Origin: Flavobacteriaceae bacterium
Lineage (GTDB): Bacteria > Bacteroidota > Bacteroidia > Flavobacteriales > Flavobacteriaceae
Assembly (NCBI GenBank): GCA_947456955.1
Contig: CANGTQ010000008.1
Span: 1-64,000, forward strand
DNA: 64,000 nucleotides
Reading direction: 5' to 3'
The notes beneath the pieces were generated by a model that did not search any database, was not told where the DNA came from, and saw nothing but the letters and a program-made list of their open reading frames with translations. How positions within the stretch are numbered: position 1 is the stretch's first letter; the number at the start of each line of letters is the position of its first letter. Shown piece by piece: positions 9,685-18,725 of the stretch. The position numbers were made by a program, and so were the translations under genes.

Positions 9685-9817
9685 CTACATAAATTGATAT
9701 TTTTAAAGGTATCGATTATTACTTATTATTAATTTTAAATTTAAATAAAATAAGTAAGTTTACAAAATATAATTGTCGAACTTTTGACTTTAAAAAAATA
9801 CAAATTAATACTTAGAA

Positions 9818-10687
9818 ATGCAAAATTCAAAAATCGCTAATGATTGGGATTTAGTCATAAAAGGGCATACCTCGCTTTTCGATATTAAATTCAAAGACCT
9901 TTGGCATTATAGGGATTTATTGTTACTCTTTGTCAAAAGAGATTTTGTAAGTTTTTATAAGCAAACTATTTTAGGACCATTGTGGTTCTTTATTCAGCCG
10001 ATTTTCACTACCATAGTTTTTACTTTTGTTTTCGGAAATTTAGCCGGAATCAGTACTGATGGTTTGCCACAATATCTTTTTTATTTGTCGGGTATTACAG
10101 CTTGGAATTATTTCTCTGATTGTTTGACCAAGACGAGTACTGTTTTTAGAGACAATGCCAACATATTTGGTAAAGTTTATTTTCCAAGACTAATAATGCC
10201 TTTAAGCATTGTTGTTAGTAATTTAGTTCGTTTTGGTGTGCAATTTTTGCTATTGCTATGCATGATGATTTATTTCTATTTCTTCCCGGTTGAAGGAACT
10301 AGTTTTCATGTCACTATTGGTATTTTATTATTTCCTGTATTGGTTATTTTAATGGCACTTCTTGGTTTAGGACTTGGGTTAATAATCACCGCAATGACAA
10401 CAAAATACAGAGATTTAACTTTTTTAGTAACTTTTGGAGTGCAATTATTAATGTATGCTACAACGGTTATTTATCCGCTAAGTTATGCACGAGAAAAGGG
10501 GTATAGTACACTAGTTGAATTAAATCCAATGACGGGAATTATTGAAAGTTTCCGATACGCCTTTCTTGGAAAAGGAGAATTTACCTTTTGGAGTTTAGGA
10601 TATTCAACCATCGTGACCATGATAATTTTATTTTTCGGAATTGTAATATTTAATAAAACCGAGAAAAACTTTGTTGATACGATATAG
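9818..10687 (+). CDS. wzm: ABC-2 type polysaccharide export permease (Wzm)
   Basis: Inner-membrane channel subunit of the ABC exporter for O-antigen or capsule glycans, 289 aa with six predicted membrane helices. The amphipathic N-terminal region (residues 22-50) ending in LLLFVKRDFVSFYKQT is characteristic of Wzm/TagG proteins, as is LGPLWFFIQP. The C-terminus carries the LNPMTGIIESFRYAFLG motif. The ATPase partner is at 11136, but the pair is split by a small four-helix-bundle gene and a hexanucleotide repeat. This gene opens the long plus-strand glycan operon. Confidence 0.92.
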   Translation: MQNSKIANDWDLVIKGHTSLFDIKFKDLWHYRDLLLLFVKRDFVSFYKQTILGPLWFFIQPIFTTIVFTFVFGNLAGISTDGLPQYLFYLSGITAWNYFSDCLTKTSTVFRDNANIFGKVYFPRLIMPLSIVVSNLVRFGVQFLLLLCMMIYFYFFPVEGTSFHVTIGILLFPVLVILMALLGLGLGLIITAMTTKYRDLTFLVTFGVQLLMYATTVIYPLSYAREKGYSTLVELNPMTGIIESFRYAFLGKGEFTFWSLGYSTIVTMIILFFGIVIFNKTEKNFVDTI

Positions 10688-10734
10688 AGGTTGAGGTTAA
10701 GGTTGAGGTTGAGGTTGAGGTTGAGGTTTGGGTT
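10687..10734 (+). repeat. Tandem hexanucleotide array (GAGGTT), eight units
   Basis: There are eight consecutive 6-bp units: six exact GAGGTT, one AAGGTT (unit 3) and one TGGGTT (unit 8). The first base is the last base of the wzm stop codon, and the array ends 24 bases before the next ATG. It is non-coding on this strand and could change length by slippage. Confidence 0.92.
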
Positions 10735-11134
10735 TATAAAGTAATTTATTGATTTATAATGAGTTTTTATAGTTTTGAGGATATGAATGTTTGGAAATTG
10801 GCTATGGAAATAGCGGAGCGTGTTTTTCATTTGACAGCAAAACTGCCTAGATCTGAAGATTATGGATTAACAAGTCAAATACGAAGAGCAGCTTTATCAA
10901 TATCCGCAAATATTGCTGAAGGTTATGGCAGAAGTACTTCATTAGATAAGAAAAGATTTTATATTATGGCCAGAGGCAGTATTTTTGAAACCAAAAGCCA
11001 TTTAATTTATGGGAAGAATGTTAATTATTTTGATCAATCAGAAGTAGTAGCGATTAATGAATTAGTTGATAAAAATGTATTTGAGTTGAATAAATTAATT
11101 AAATCGTTGCAGCCTCAGTCTGAATCTTAACCTC
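10693..11134 (+). repeat. IVS-like insert: complementary 9-mers bracketing the four-helix-bundle gene
   Basis: GAGGTTAAG at 10693-10701 is the exact reverse complement of CTTAACCTC at 11126-11134, just before the wzt ATG at 11136. The arms enclose the whole four-helix-bundle gene. In 23S rRNA intervening sequences this protein family is likewise enclosed by a base-paired stem. The pairing is seen in the sequence; the analogy is inference. Confidence 0.6.
10759..11130 (+). CDS. Four-helix-bundle protein of the S23 / 23S rRNA intervening-sequence family
   Basis: Small helical protein, 123 aa. It has the family start FEDMNVWKLAMEIAERVF, then LTSQIRRAALSISANIAEGYGR and a final helix. The family was named from open reading frames inside 23S rRNA intervening sequences and is distantly similar to Avd accessory proteins of diversity-generating retroelements. 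No reverse transcriptase or template repeat is present here, so a retroelement is unlikely. The molecular function is not known. It lies 71 bp after wzm and 5 bp before wzt, with a GAGGTT array in front. The location suggests either a passenger insertion or a role in operon RNA processing. Confidence 0.85.
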   Translation: MSFYSFEDMNVWKLAMEIAERVFHLTAKLPRSEDYGLTSQIRRAALSISANIAEGYGRSTSLDKKRFYIMARGSIFETKSHLIYGKNVNYFDQSEVVAINELVDKNVFELNKLIKSLQPQSES

Positions 11135-11135
11135 T

Positions 11136-12389
11136 ATGAAACCAATCATACACGTAGAAAATTTGTCAAAGGCTTATCAAATAGGCCAAATAGGTACTGG
11201 AACAATTTCAAAAGATATTGAGCGTTTTTGGATTACAAAAGTTCTTGGTAAGGAAGATCCGTTTTTAAAAATCGGAGAAACTAATGACAGAAGCAAAAAG
11301 GGAGAAAGCAACATCGTTTGGTCTTTAAAAGATATTAATTTCGAAATTAATCAAGGAGATGCTGTTGGAATAATTGGGAAAAACGGAGCCGGAAAAAGTA
11401 CGTTACTAAAACTACTTTCACGTGTGACCAGCCCAACCGCAGGAGAAATAAAAGTTAAAGGTAGAATTGCCAGTTTGCTTGAAGTTGGTACCGGTTTTCA
11501 TCCTGAACTATCAGGAAAAGAAAATATTTATTTGAACGGCGCCATTCTAGGAATGCGCAAAAAAGAGATTACTCGAAAACTGGATGAAATCATAGATTTT
11601 TCTGGAGTGGAACGCTATATCGATACGCCTGTTAAAAGATATTCATCCGGAATGTATGTTCGTTTAGCTTTTGCTGTTGCGGCACATCTTGAAAGTGAAA
11701 TTTTAATAGTTGATGAGGTTCTAGCCGTTGGTGATGCTGAGTTTCAAAAGAAATGTCTTGGCAAAATGGGAGACATCAGTAAAGGAGAGGGTAGAACAGT
11801 GTTGTTTGTGAGTCATAATATGGCGGCGGTGAAGAGTTTGTGTACTAAAGGAATTGTATTGGAGAATGGATTAATTAGTTTTGAAGGAAAAATTAACGAT
11901 GTATTATATTTATACGAAAATACAAATAACCAAAATGTAAATATGGAATTTGTTGGTAATAAAGTTATCAAGAAAGCCATTTTAAATGAAAATCTTCAAA
12001 TTTTAAAATATAAGTCAAAGTTTAAATTAGATGTTTATTTTGAATCAAATGATTTTATAAAAAATTTAGTGCTTGGAATTGTTATAAAAGATTTGAATGA
12101 TACAGAGATAATAGGCATAAATAATAAACATTATTTATTTGATAGAATAAACAACGATGATACAATAAAAGGTAAAATATCATTGATAATTAATGAATTC
12201 AGTATATTACCTGGAAAGTATAAACTAGACATTTTTTTAGGTGATTCTATAAATGATATTGAAATAGTTCGAGATGCAATAATCTTTAATGTAACTGAAT
12301 CATTTGAATATGAAGTACTAAATAGATTGGATTTTAGATTGAACAAAATTTTCCATGAAAATGTTTATTGGGAATTTTTAAATACATAA
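11136..12389 (+). CDS. wzt: ABC exporter ATP-binding protein with C-terminal Wzt domain
   Basis: ATPase subunit of the polysaccharide ABC exporter, 417 aa. The nucleotide-binding domain (about residues 1-245) has Walker A GKNGAGKST, the signature YSSGMYVRLAF and Walker B ILIVDEVLAVGD. The C-terminal extension (about 260-417) is predicted to be a beta-sandwich Wzt-C domain, which in characterised systems binds a terminal modification of the glycan before export. That suggests the chain is finished in the cytoplasm. A methyltransferase gene follows 15 bp later and could supply such a cap. The start ATG lies 5 bp after the preceding stop. Confidence 0.92.
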   Translation: MKPIIHVENLSKAYQIGQIGTGTISKDIERFWITKVLGKEDPFLKIGETNDRSKKGESNIVWSLKDINFEINQGDAVGIIGKNGAGKSTLLKLLSRVTSPTAGEIKVKGRIASLLEVGTGFHPELSGKENIYLNGAILGMRKKEITRKLDEIIDFSGVERYIDTPVKRYSSGMYVRLAFAVAAHLESEILIVDEVLAVGDAEFQKKCLGKMGDISKGEGRTVLFVSHNMAAVKSLCTKGIVLENGLISFEGKINDVLYLYENTNNQNVNMEFVGNKVIKKAILNENLQILKYKSKFKLDVYFESNDFIKNLVLGIVIKDLNDTEIIGINNKHYLFDRINNDDTIKGKISLIINEFSILPGKYKLDIFLGDSINDIEIVRDAIIFNVTESFEYEVLNRLDFRLNKIFHENVYWEFLNT

Positions 12390-12404
12390 TGTAAACCCTA
12401 ACAG

Positions 12405-13130
12405 ATGAAATTATTTAATTTTATTAAAAAAATATTCAAAAATAATTCTAGTGAGATAGTTATTCAACAATCTGAAGAAGAATACTATGAACAACTTTTT
12501 ACAAAAAATTTAAAATGGAGTAGCCCTAATCCAAATTATGAAGAAGAACTTAGATGGGAAATAATTAAAATTTTTGTCGAAAAAGGTATTGCATCTTTAA
12601 AAGGAAATGAACCAGTGTCTATATTGGATCTTGGATGCGGGAGAGGTTGGTTGACCAACTTACTTTCAAGGTATGGAACAACAACTGGTATTGAGCCAGT
12701 GAAACCCGTTATTGAATATGCTGAAAAGTTATTTCCTGAAATCAATTTTTTGGTTGGAAATTCAAAAACAATTTTGAAAAACAATAGGAATACATTTAAT
12801 TTTGTTGTTTCATCCGAAGTAATTGAACATGTACCCGATGTTGAAAAAGCTAATTTTATAGATGATATTGCTAATTTATTAAAACCAGATGGTTTTCTTA
12901 TTCTTACCACACCGAGAAAGGAAGCCCAGAAAGAATGGAATAAGTTTTTGTCATCTAACCAACCTATTGAGGAATGGATATCTGAAACGGAGCTAGAAAA
13001 TTTAGTTACCAAAAAACATTTTAAGACAATTGAAATGAAGAGAATTCCTATTACGCTTATGGAAAATATTCCTCAAATAGAAGTCTATCAACTTTGGTTA
13101 TTTCAAAAACTTACCACTTGCAAAATTTAG
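12405..13130 (+). CDS. Class I SAM-dependent methyltransferase
   Basis: Rossmann-fold methyltransferase, 241 aa. SAM-binding motif I is ILDLGCGRGWLTNLL (about residues 69-83), with an acidic residue at the end of strand 2 (TGIEP) and a post-motif VVSSEVIEHVPD. It resembles UbiE/Coq5-type enzymes and not WbdD, since no kinase domain is attached. Immediately behind wzt it is a candidate for methylating a glycan residue or chain end. The substrate cannot be read from sequence. The next glycosyltransferase probably starts inside its last codons. Confidence 0.82.
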   Translation: MKLFNFIKKIFKNNSSEIVIQQSEEEYYEQLFTKNLKWSSPNPNYEEELRWEIIKIFVEKGIASLKGNEPVSILDLGCGRGWLTNLLSRYGTTTGIEPVKPVIEYAEKLFPEINFLVGNSKTILKNNRNTFNFVVSSEVIEHVPDVEKANFIDDIANLLKPDGFLILTTPRKEAQKEWNKFLSSNQPIEEWISETELENLVTKKHFKTIEMKRIPITLMENIPQIEVYQLWLFQKLTTCKI

Positions 13131-14038
13131 TTTCAATAATAATTCCTTGTTACAATCAAGCTCAGTATTTGCCTGCAGCTCTACAATCAATTCTGGAGCA
13201 AAGCTACCCAAATTGGGAATGTATAATTATTAATGATGGAAGTCAGGACAATACGGAAGAAATTGCCCAACTCTGGTTAAAAAAAGACAGTCGTTTCAGA
13301 TACTTTTATAAGCAAAACGGTGGTTTAAGCAGCGCGAGAAATCTAGGATTAGATAAAGTTGCCGGGAATTTTGTTCAGTTTTTGGACTGCGATGATGTTC
13401 TTCATCCGGAAAAGCTAAAGGCATCTATAGAAAAATGCGAAGCTGAACCATTACTTGTTATTTCTAATTTTGAAATGTTTATTGATGATCCACAAAATAC
13501 TTCTGAGCCATATTGCGTATTGGATAAAGATAAATTTACATATGAAAATATATTGTATAATTGGGGCGATGGTTTTTCTATCCCAATACATTGCGGTTTT
13601 TTTTATTTAAATTTTTTCAAAGAATTTAAGTTTTCAGAAACTTTACGAGCAAAAGAAGATTGGATAATGTGGGTTACTTTTTTAAAAAATAACCCGAAAA
13701 TAATCTTTATCAATAAACCTTTGGCATTTTACAGGAAAAATGCACAAAGTATGACCATGACTACAAATATGTTGGATGACCAAATAAAAGCTTATCAAAT
13801 TTTAAAAAACATAGTTTCAGCAAGCGATTTTAATAAAATAACTATTGTCTTGATTTCAAGATACTACACTTCAAGTAGTAACGCAAAACAAACTATCAGA
13901 CAATTAAAGGCTTCCAATACATACAAAGGTGGAAAGTTGGTAAAGAAGATTTTGAGAAAAATCGGAATGATTAAATCGTTTCGCTATTTACTACTTAAAA
14001 TTGAAAAGTGGAATGTTAAAATTAATAAAAAAAAATAG
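13118..14038 (+). CDS. Glycosyltransferase family 2
   Basis: GT-A inverting-type glycosyltransferase of about 306 aa. It begins with VSIIIPCYNQAQYL and has the donor-binding IINDGSQD, the GLSSARNLGL motif and the metal-binding FLDCDDVL. The open frame extends to a TTG at 13094, but a TTG at 13118 gives MQNLVSIIIPCYN, the normal N-terminus; neither has an ATG. The overlap with the preceding methyltransferase is then 13 bp. It ends sharing one base with the next start (TAGTG). The acceptor and donor sugars are unknown. Confidence 0.85.
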   Translation: MQNLVSIIIPCYNQAQYLPAALQSILEQSYPNWECIIINDGSQDNTEEIAQLWLKKDSRFRYFYKQNGGLSSARNLGLDKVAGNFVQFLDCDDVLHPEKLKASIEKCEAEPLLVISNFEMFIDDPQNTSEPYCVLDKDKFTYENILYNWGDGFSIPIHCGFFYLNFFKEFKFSETLRAKEDWIMWVTFLKNNPKIIFINKPLAFYRKNAQSMTMTTNMLDDQIKAYQILKNIVSASDFNKITIVLISRYYTSSSNAKQTIRQLKASNTYKGGKLVKKILRKIGMIKSFRYLLLKIEKWNVKINKKK

Positions 14039-14943
14039 TGTTAGCCATAGTCATCACATATTATAAGCTAACATTTTTTGAAGCAACACTTCAATCATTA
14101 GTTAATCAAACTAATAAAAAATTTAAAGTTTATATTGGAAATGATGCCAGTCCTGAAAACCCATCAGTTTTACTTGAAAAGTATAAACCACAATTAGACT
14201 TCAACTACCAGCAATTCGATAATAATTTGGGAAGTGTTTCGTTGGTCAAACAATGGGAGCGTTGTATGAATTTTATTGGTGATGAGCAATGGGTTATTAT
14301 ACTTGGCGATGATGATACACTTTCAGAAAATTGTGTCGAGCTTTTCTACCAAAATGTAAATAAAGCTGAAATGCATAATTGTGATGTCATAAGATTTGCA
14401 ACTAAGGTCATCGATGAAAAGGGTAAAGCAATTTCTAATCTTCATATTCACCCTGAAATTGAAAATTCAGTCGATTTTTTATTTCGAAAAATTAAAGGCG
14501 GAACCCGAAGCTCTCTCAGTGAATATGTTTTCAAAAAGAATGATATTTCCAACATTGGGTTCAAAAATTTCCCTTTGGGTTGGCATTCGGATGATTTGGC
14601 AGTATTAGAATTTTCTAAATTTAAAAATATTTATACTATAAATTCATCGACAGTTTTTGTTAGGCTGAGTACTTTAAATATTAGTGGAATGAGTGATAAT
14701 CTAAAGCAAAAGAATATTGCAACCTTTAAATTTTACCATTACTTACTTTTTGATAAAGCCACTTTTTTTTCAAAAGCGCAAAGAGAATTGATTTTTTTTA
14801 GATTCGAAAAAAGTTTTATGAATGATAAAAAAAACATATATTTTTGGTCAGAGTTGATTGGAACGTATTTTAAAAATCTAGAGATTAAAAGATTTTTTAG
14901 GTTACTAGCTAACTCTTTTAAAACTATAAAATTGAATAAATAA
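14038..14943 (+). CDS. Glycosyltransferase family 2
   Basis: GT-A fold glycosyltransferase, 301 aa. It begins LAIVITYYKLTFFEATLQSL, with YIGNDASPEN and the metal-binding ILGDDDTLSEN. A GTG start overlaps the preceding TAG by one base, so translation is probably coupled. The C-terminal 100 residues are basic and aromatic-rich, consistent with membrane association. No sugar specificity can be assigned. Confidence 0.82.
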   Translation: MLAIVITYYKLTFFEATLQSLVNQTNKKFKVYIGNDASPENPSVLLEKYKPQLDFNYQQFDNNLGSVSLVKQWERCMNFIGDEQWVIILGDDDTLSENCVELFYQNVNKAEMHNCDVIRFATKVIDEKGKAISNLHIHPEIENSVDFLFRKIKGGTRSSLSEYVFKKNDISNIGFKNFPLGWHSDDLAVLEFSKFKNIYTINSSTVFVRLSTLNISGMSDNLKQKNIATFKFYHYLLFDKATFFSKAQRELIFFRFEKSFMNDKKNIYFWSELIGTYFKNLEIKRFFRLLANSFKTIKLNK

Positions 14944-14949
14944 AAAGAA

Positions 14950-16158
14950 ATGAAATTTTTAGTAATTGTCCAAGATTTGAGGATTTCCGGTACAAGCGAA
15001 GGCATCGTTTCACGTTCTTTTTTGTCAAAACTCAGAAAGACATATCCAAATTCAATTATTGATGTAGTCTATATTAAGCATTTTAAAAATGATGATCAGT
15101 TGGATTTATTATCTGTAGATACAATGAATATTTTTTTTGTTGACTTCAAGGTTCCCTTTTTTACCAGACTGTTAAATAAATTTTTTTGTAGATTTCTACA
15201 TAGGTCTTTAAATAATAGCCATATTGTAAATAAATATACTTCGATAGTTGCAAAAATCCCTTTTGAGCAATATAACAATATTTTTATGAGAAGTTCAGGC
15301 TTAGAATTTGAAGTTATTCGTAGTGCTAAAGATTTGCCCATTTTAAAAAATGCCATAATCAATTTTCATGATGCCTACCCTGTTTTTTGGGACAGCGGTT
15401 CAAAACTTAAATTGACGCCAATTGAATTGTTCAAATTAAAGGAAATGTGGGAAATAGTGAAGCAATGCAAAAGTTGTATTTCTCCGGCCAGTTTATTGTC
15501 AGAGGATTTACAATATTTATATGGTGCAAGTAAAAAGTTTTATACATTGCCACATCAATATGATGAGAGTGTCTTTGATTTTTCTGATTTAAATAGTGTT
15601 AGAAAAAAAGAAAAACCTATCACTATTTCCTATCACGGGGCGATACAGTTTGCCCGCAACATTGATATATTAATTGATGCATACCTCGAATTGGTAAAGC
15701 AAAATAATACTTATAAAGAGAATACCGAATTTATAATCAGAGTCAGAGGCTTTCATAATGAGCGATTGAGAAAAAAATATAGTGACGATCAAAACGTAAT
15801 CATTTTAGAAGGAGTGGATTTTGCCAATTCATCTTACGAACAAAACCATGAAACCGATATTTTAATTATACTAGAAAATTGTTCCCTCCACAGTAATATA
15901 TTAGTTGGAAAAGCTCCTTTTTTAGCTTCAATTAAAAAGCCAGTACTTAGCTTATCACCAGAAAAAAGCGAACTGAGACGAATAATTAAAAATGAAAAAT
16001 ATATTGCGACTTGTTCAGATAGCAATGAAATTAAGCATAAATTGGAAAGTTTAATTAAAGATCGAATGAATTCAAAATCTGAAGTTTCTCCTTTTGGAGA
16101 CTATTTTGGTGATGCAAACTTCAAATCAATGATTGAAAAATTGATTTCTAATAGTTAA
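14950..16158 (+). CDS. Putative GT4-type (GT-B) glycosyltransferase
   Basis: 402 aa. The N-terminal half begins MKFLVIVQDLRISGTSEGIV, resembling the first strand and glycine loop of GT-B enzymes. The C-terminal half contains ITISYHGAIQFARNIDILIDAY, IIRVRGFHNERLRKKY and VGKAPFLASIKKPVLSLSP, a pattern seen in GT4-like proteins, although the usual E-x7-E pair is not clear. It lies 6 bp after the preceding GT2 gene. The assignment is by pattern; donor and acceptor are unknown. Confidence 0.68.
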   Translation: MKFLVIVQDLRISGTSEGIVSRSFLSKLRKTYPNSIIDVVYIKHFKNDDQLDLLSVDTMNIFFVDFKVPFFTRLLNKFFCRFLHRSLNNSHIVNKYTSIVAKIPFEQYNNIFMRSSGLEFEVIRSAKDLPILKNAIINFHDAYPVFWDSGSKLKLTPIELFKLKEMWEIVKQCKSCISPASLLSEDLQYLYGASKKFYTLPHQYDESVFDFSDLNSVRKKEKPITISYHGAIQFARNIDILIDAYLELVKQNNTYKENTEFIIRVRGFHNERLRKKYSDDQNVIILEGVDFANSSYEQNHETDILIILENCSLHSNILVGKAPFLASIKKPVLSLSPEKSELRRIIKNEKYIATCSDSNEIKHKLESLIKDRMNSKSEVSPFGDYFGDANFKSMIEKLISNS

Positions 16159-16173
16159 TTGTCAAAACACTCA

Positions 16174-16992
16174 ATGAAAAAAAACTGGTCAGGAGAAAGA
16201 TTAGAAACGTTTATCCTAGGAAGAGATTCCATAGAACATCTACATCGTTATGCGCTTGCAATGGATTTTGTCGAAAACAAGGTAGTTTTGGATATTGCCT
16301 GTGGTAATGGCTATGGTTCCTCTTTAATTAGTGAAAAAGCAGCTCTTGTATATGGTGTTGATATTGATCAAACAACAATCAATGAGGCCAAAATACTATA
16401 CCCGAAAAAGAATTTAAACTTCTTAACTGGTAGTGCTGATAAAATTCCTGTTTTAGATCATAGCGTTGATGTTGTGGTCAGTTTTGAAACTATTGAACAT
16501 CATGACAAACATGATGAAATGATGTCTGAAATAAAAAGGGTTTTGAAAAATGATGGTATACTCATTATCTCAACTCCAGATAAATTATATTATACCGATT
16601 ACAGAAAAAAATTCAAAAACGAATTTCATGTTAAAGAATTGTATAAAGACGAATTTAAGGTATTACTTTCTAAGTATTTTAAAAACACTTTATTGTTGAA
16701 TCAAAAATACTATCATGGAATTTCTGTTATCAAAGAAGACAATAATTCGAATGAGATAATAATTTATTCAGGAAATTATGAAAAAGTAGGAAAGGAACTA
16801 TCAGATCCTTTATTTATGCTTATAATGGCCTCAGATAGTGAAATAAAAAAAAATCCACCTTCATTTTTTAATGGAACAAAAATTATAGAAACCGGTGGCA
16901 TTGACAGTATTGAAAAAAGTTATAACTATAAAGTAGGGAAATTCATTTTATCTCCTTTAAAGTTTTTTCTTAAACTAATAAGTAAGACATAA
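16174..16992 (+). CDS. Class I SAM-dependent methyltransferase
   Basis: About 272 aa from the ATG at 16174; a TTG at 16159, directly after the preceding stop, would add five residues. SAM motif I is VVLDIACGNGYGSSL and the strand-2 acidic residue is in YGVDIDQ. These are followed by VVVSFETIEHHDKHD and the post-III loop GILIISTPD. This is the Methyltransf_11 pattern. The GERLETF and HLHRYALA stretch before motif I is common in methyltransferases of polysaccharide clusters. It probably modifies a glycan residue; the target is unknown. Confidence 0.83.
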   Translation: MKKNWSGERLETFILGRDSIEHLHRYALAMDFVENKVVLDIACGNGYGSSLISEKAALVYGVDIDQTTINEAKILYPKKNLNFLTGSADKIPVLDHSVDVVVSFETIEHHDKHDEMMSEIKRVLKNDGILIISTPDKLYYTDYRKKFKNEFHVKELYKDEFKVLLSKYFKNTLLLNQKYYHGISVIKEDNNSNEIIIYSGNYEKVGKELSDPLFMLIMASDSEIKKNPPSFFNGTKIIETGGIDSIEKSYNYKVGKFILSPLKFFLKLISKT

Positions 16993-16995
16993 TTT

Positions 16996-18012
16996 ATGAG
17001 AGTAGGTTTCAACCCATATAAAGATGAAAAACTTGCGCAAACAGAATACAATCATCAGATTATAATACCCGTATGTATACCCAATAAAGAAGGCTATTTT
17101 AAAGAAAGTTTAAAGATATTTAAAATATGTGTTCAGTCATTGTTAAATACCATACACTCTAAATCATTCGTGACTATTGTTAATAATGGAAGTTGTTTTG
17201 AAGTAATCGAATATCTCAATACTCTATTAACTGAAAAAAAAATTCACGAGTTGATACATACTGATAATGTTGGAAAGCTAAATGCAGTTTTAAAAGGTGT
17301 TGTTGGCAATGAAATTGAATTGGTAACCATTGCTGATGCCGATGTGTTTTTTTTAAATGATTGGCAAAGTGAAACGGTAAAAGTTTACAATAATTTTCCA
17401 AAAGCAGGCGTGGTAGGTATTGTACCTCAATTTAGAAACTTTTCTCATCTTTGTGGTAATATTATTTTTGAAAATTTCTTCTCAAATAAATTAAAATTTA
17501 CCCCTGTAAAAAATCCTGAAGCGTTAGATAAATTCAATTCAAGTATTTGCGACAATGATAATTATAACAAAGCTTACTTGCGATGGAATTTGACCATAGA
17601 AAAAGATGCATTTCAAGCAATTGTTGGTTCAGGGCATTTTGTTGCGACATACAAAAGAGCTCTTTTTTCACATTTAAAAACCTATCTCTCATTCAAATTA
17701 GGAGGAGATTCCGAACGTTATTTTGATGAATTGCCATTAAAAAAGGGACTTTGGAGAATGACATCCAATGACAATTATGCCTATCATATGGGTAATAATT
17801 TTGAAGAATGGATGCAAGAAACTTTAGATGGAATGCCTGCCAATGATGTAAAACAGGAATTCTTATTGACATATCCTGAAATAAAAAACAGCAGCAAAAT
17901 AGATTATTTTATCAAGAACCGACTTTTTATAAAGCTATTCAATAAAAAGAGAATAAGAAGATTTTTTTATAAAATTAAAGGCTTGCCCAAACATGAAATA
18001 AATAGTTATTAG
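16996..18012 (+). CDS. GT-A fold glycosyltransferase (family 2-like)
   Basis: 338 aa. An N-terminal leader of about 25 residues precedes IIIPVCIPNKEGYFKESL. The nucleotide-binding region contains TIVNNGS and TDNVGKLNAVLKG, and the metal site is IADADVFFLNDW. The C-terminal part contains SGHFVATYKRALFSHL, similar to acceptor loops of GT2 enzymes. It lies 3 bp after the methyltransferase gene. Sugar specificity is unknown. Confidence 0.75.
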   Translation: MRVGFNPYKDEKLAQTEYNHQIIIPVCIPNKEGYFKESLKIFKICVQSLLNTIHSKSFVTIVNNGSCFEVIEYLNTLLTEKKIHELIHTDNVGKLNAVLKGVVGNEIELVTIADADVFFLNDWQSETVKVYNNFPKAGVVGIVPQFRNFSHLCGNIIFENFFSNKLKFTPVKNPEALDKFNSSICDNDNYNKAYLRWNLTIEKDAFQAIVGSGHFVATYKRALFSHLKTYLSFKLGGDSERYFDELPLKKGLWRMTSNDNYAYHMGNNFEEWMQETLDGMPANDVKQEFLLTYPEIKNSSKIDYFIKNRLFIKLFNKKRIRRFFYKIKGLPKHEINSY

Positions 18013-18054
18013 TTAAGTGTAAAAACGTTTATTTTTAAAACTTTTAGTTTATTG

Positions 18055-18717
18055 ATGAAAAACATTGCTATAATTCCGGCTCGTGGTGGTTCCAAAAGAC
18101 TACCCAACAAAAACAGTTTACTTCTCGATGGCATTCCACTGATTGCCCATAGTATTATCTATGCTCTAAATAATAAAACAATTATCGACGCTGTTTTTGT
18201 TTCTACTGATGATGAAAAAATTAAAGAAATTGCACTCAAATATGGAGTCCAAGTAATTGAAAGGCCAACAGAACTATCAGGTGATTTGGAACCAACGGTA
18301 AGTGCTTTGAAGCATTGTTTAGAGTCCATTGATAACGCATCAATTGAAAATGTAATTTTGTTACAGCCTACAAATCCTTTGCGCCCCGAAAACTTATTGC
18401 AAGAAGCTTATCAGGTTTATAATGAAAACAGCTATGATAGTTTATTCACAGTTACGAGAAATAATCAAAAATTTGGTAAAATAAAAAACAATAAGTTTGT
18501 TCCTTTCAATTACGAAATTGGTCAACGAAGCCAGGATTTAGAACCTATTTATTTTGAAAATGGATTGTTGTACATAACCAATTCAAAATCAATAAAAAAA
18601 AGCAAAATTATAACGGAAAACGCTTTTCCATTCGTCACAAATCATATTTTTGCTCAAGTTGATATTGATACACAAGAAGACTTTGAATATGCAGAATATT
18701 TATGTAATAATTCATAA
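18055..18717 (+). CDS. neuA: CMP-sialic acid synthetase (acylneuraminate cytidylyltransferase)
   Basis: Activates a nonulosonic acid with CTP to the CMP-sugar donor. 220 aa from the ATG at 18055 (a TTG directly before it is unlikely). The nucleotide-binding motif [14 protein letters not shown] is at the N-terminus, followed by [19 protein letters not shown] and a C-terminal [13 protein letters not shown]. These are hallmarks of NeuA/LegF/PseF enzymes without the extra esterase domain. The neighbouring neuB and neuC homologues indicate that Neu5Ac is the most likely substrate. A 39-bp gap precedes the gene. Confidence 0.88.
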   Translation: MKNIAIIPARGGSKRLPNKNSLLLDGIPLIAHSIIYALNNKTIIDAVFVSTDDEKIKEIALKYGVQVIERPTELSGDLEPTVSALKHCLESIDNASIENVILLQPTNPLRPENLLQEAYQVYNENSYDSLFTVTRNNQKFGKIKNNKFVPFNYEIGQRSQDLEPIYFENGLLYITNSKSIKKSKIITENAFPFVTNHIFAQVDIDTQEDFEYAEYLCNNS

Positions 18718-18725
18718 TTTTTAAT

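Noticed and set aside
10483-10830. Minus-strand open frame with a repeated Asn-Leu stretch
   Set aside because: It is the complement of the GAGGTT array and of the wzm end; the NL repeat comes from the hexamers and there is no independent evidence of coding.
10759-11130. Avd gene of a diversity-generating retroelement
   Set aside because: The family is distantly similar, but there is no reverse transcriptase, template repeat or variable-repeat target nearby.
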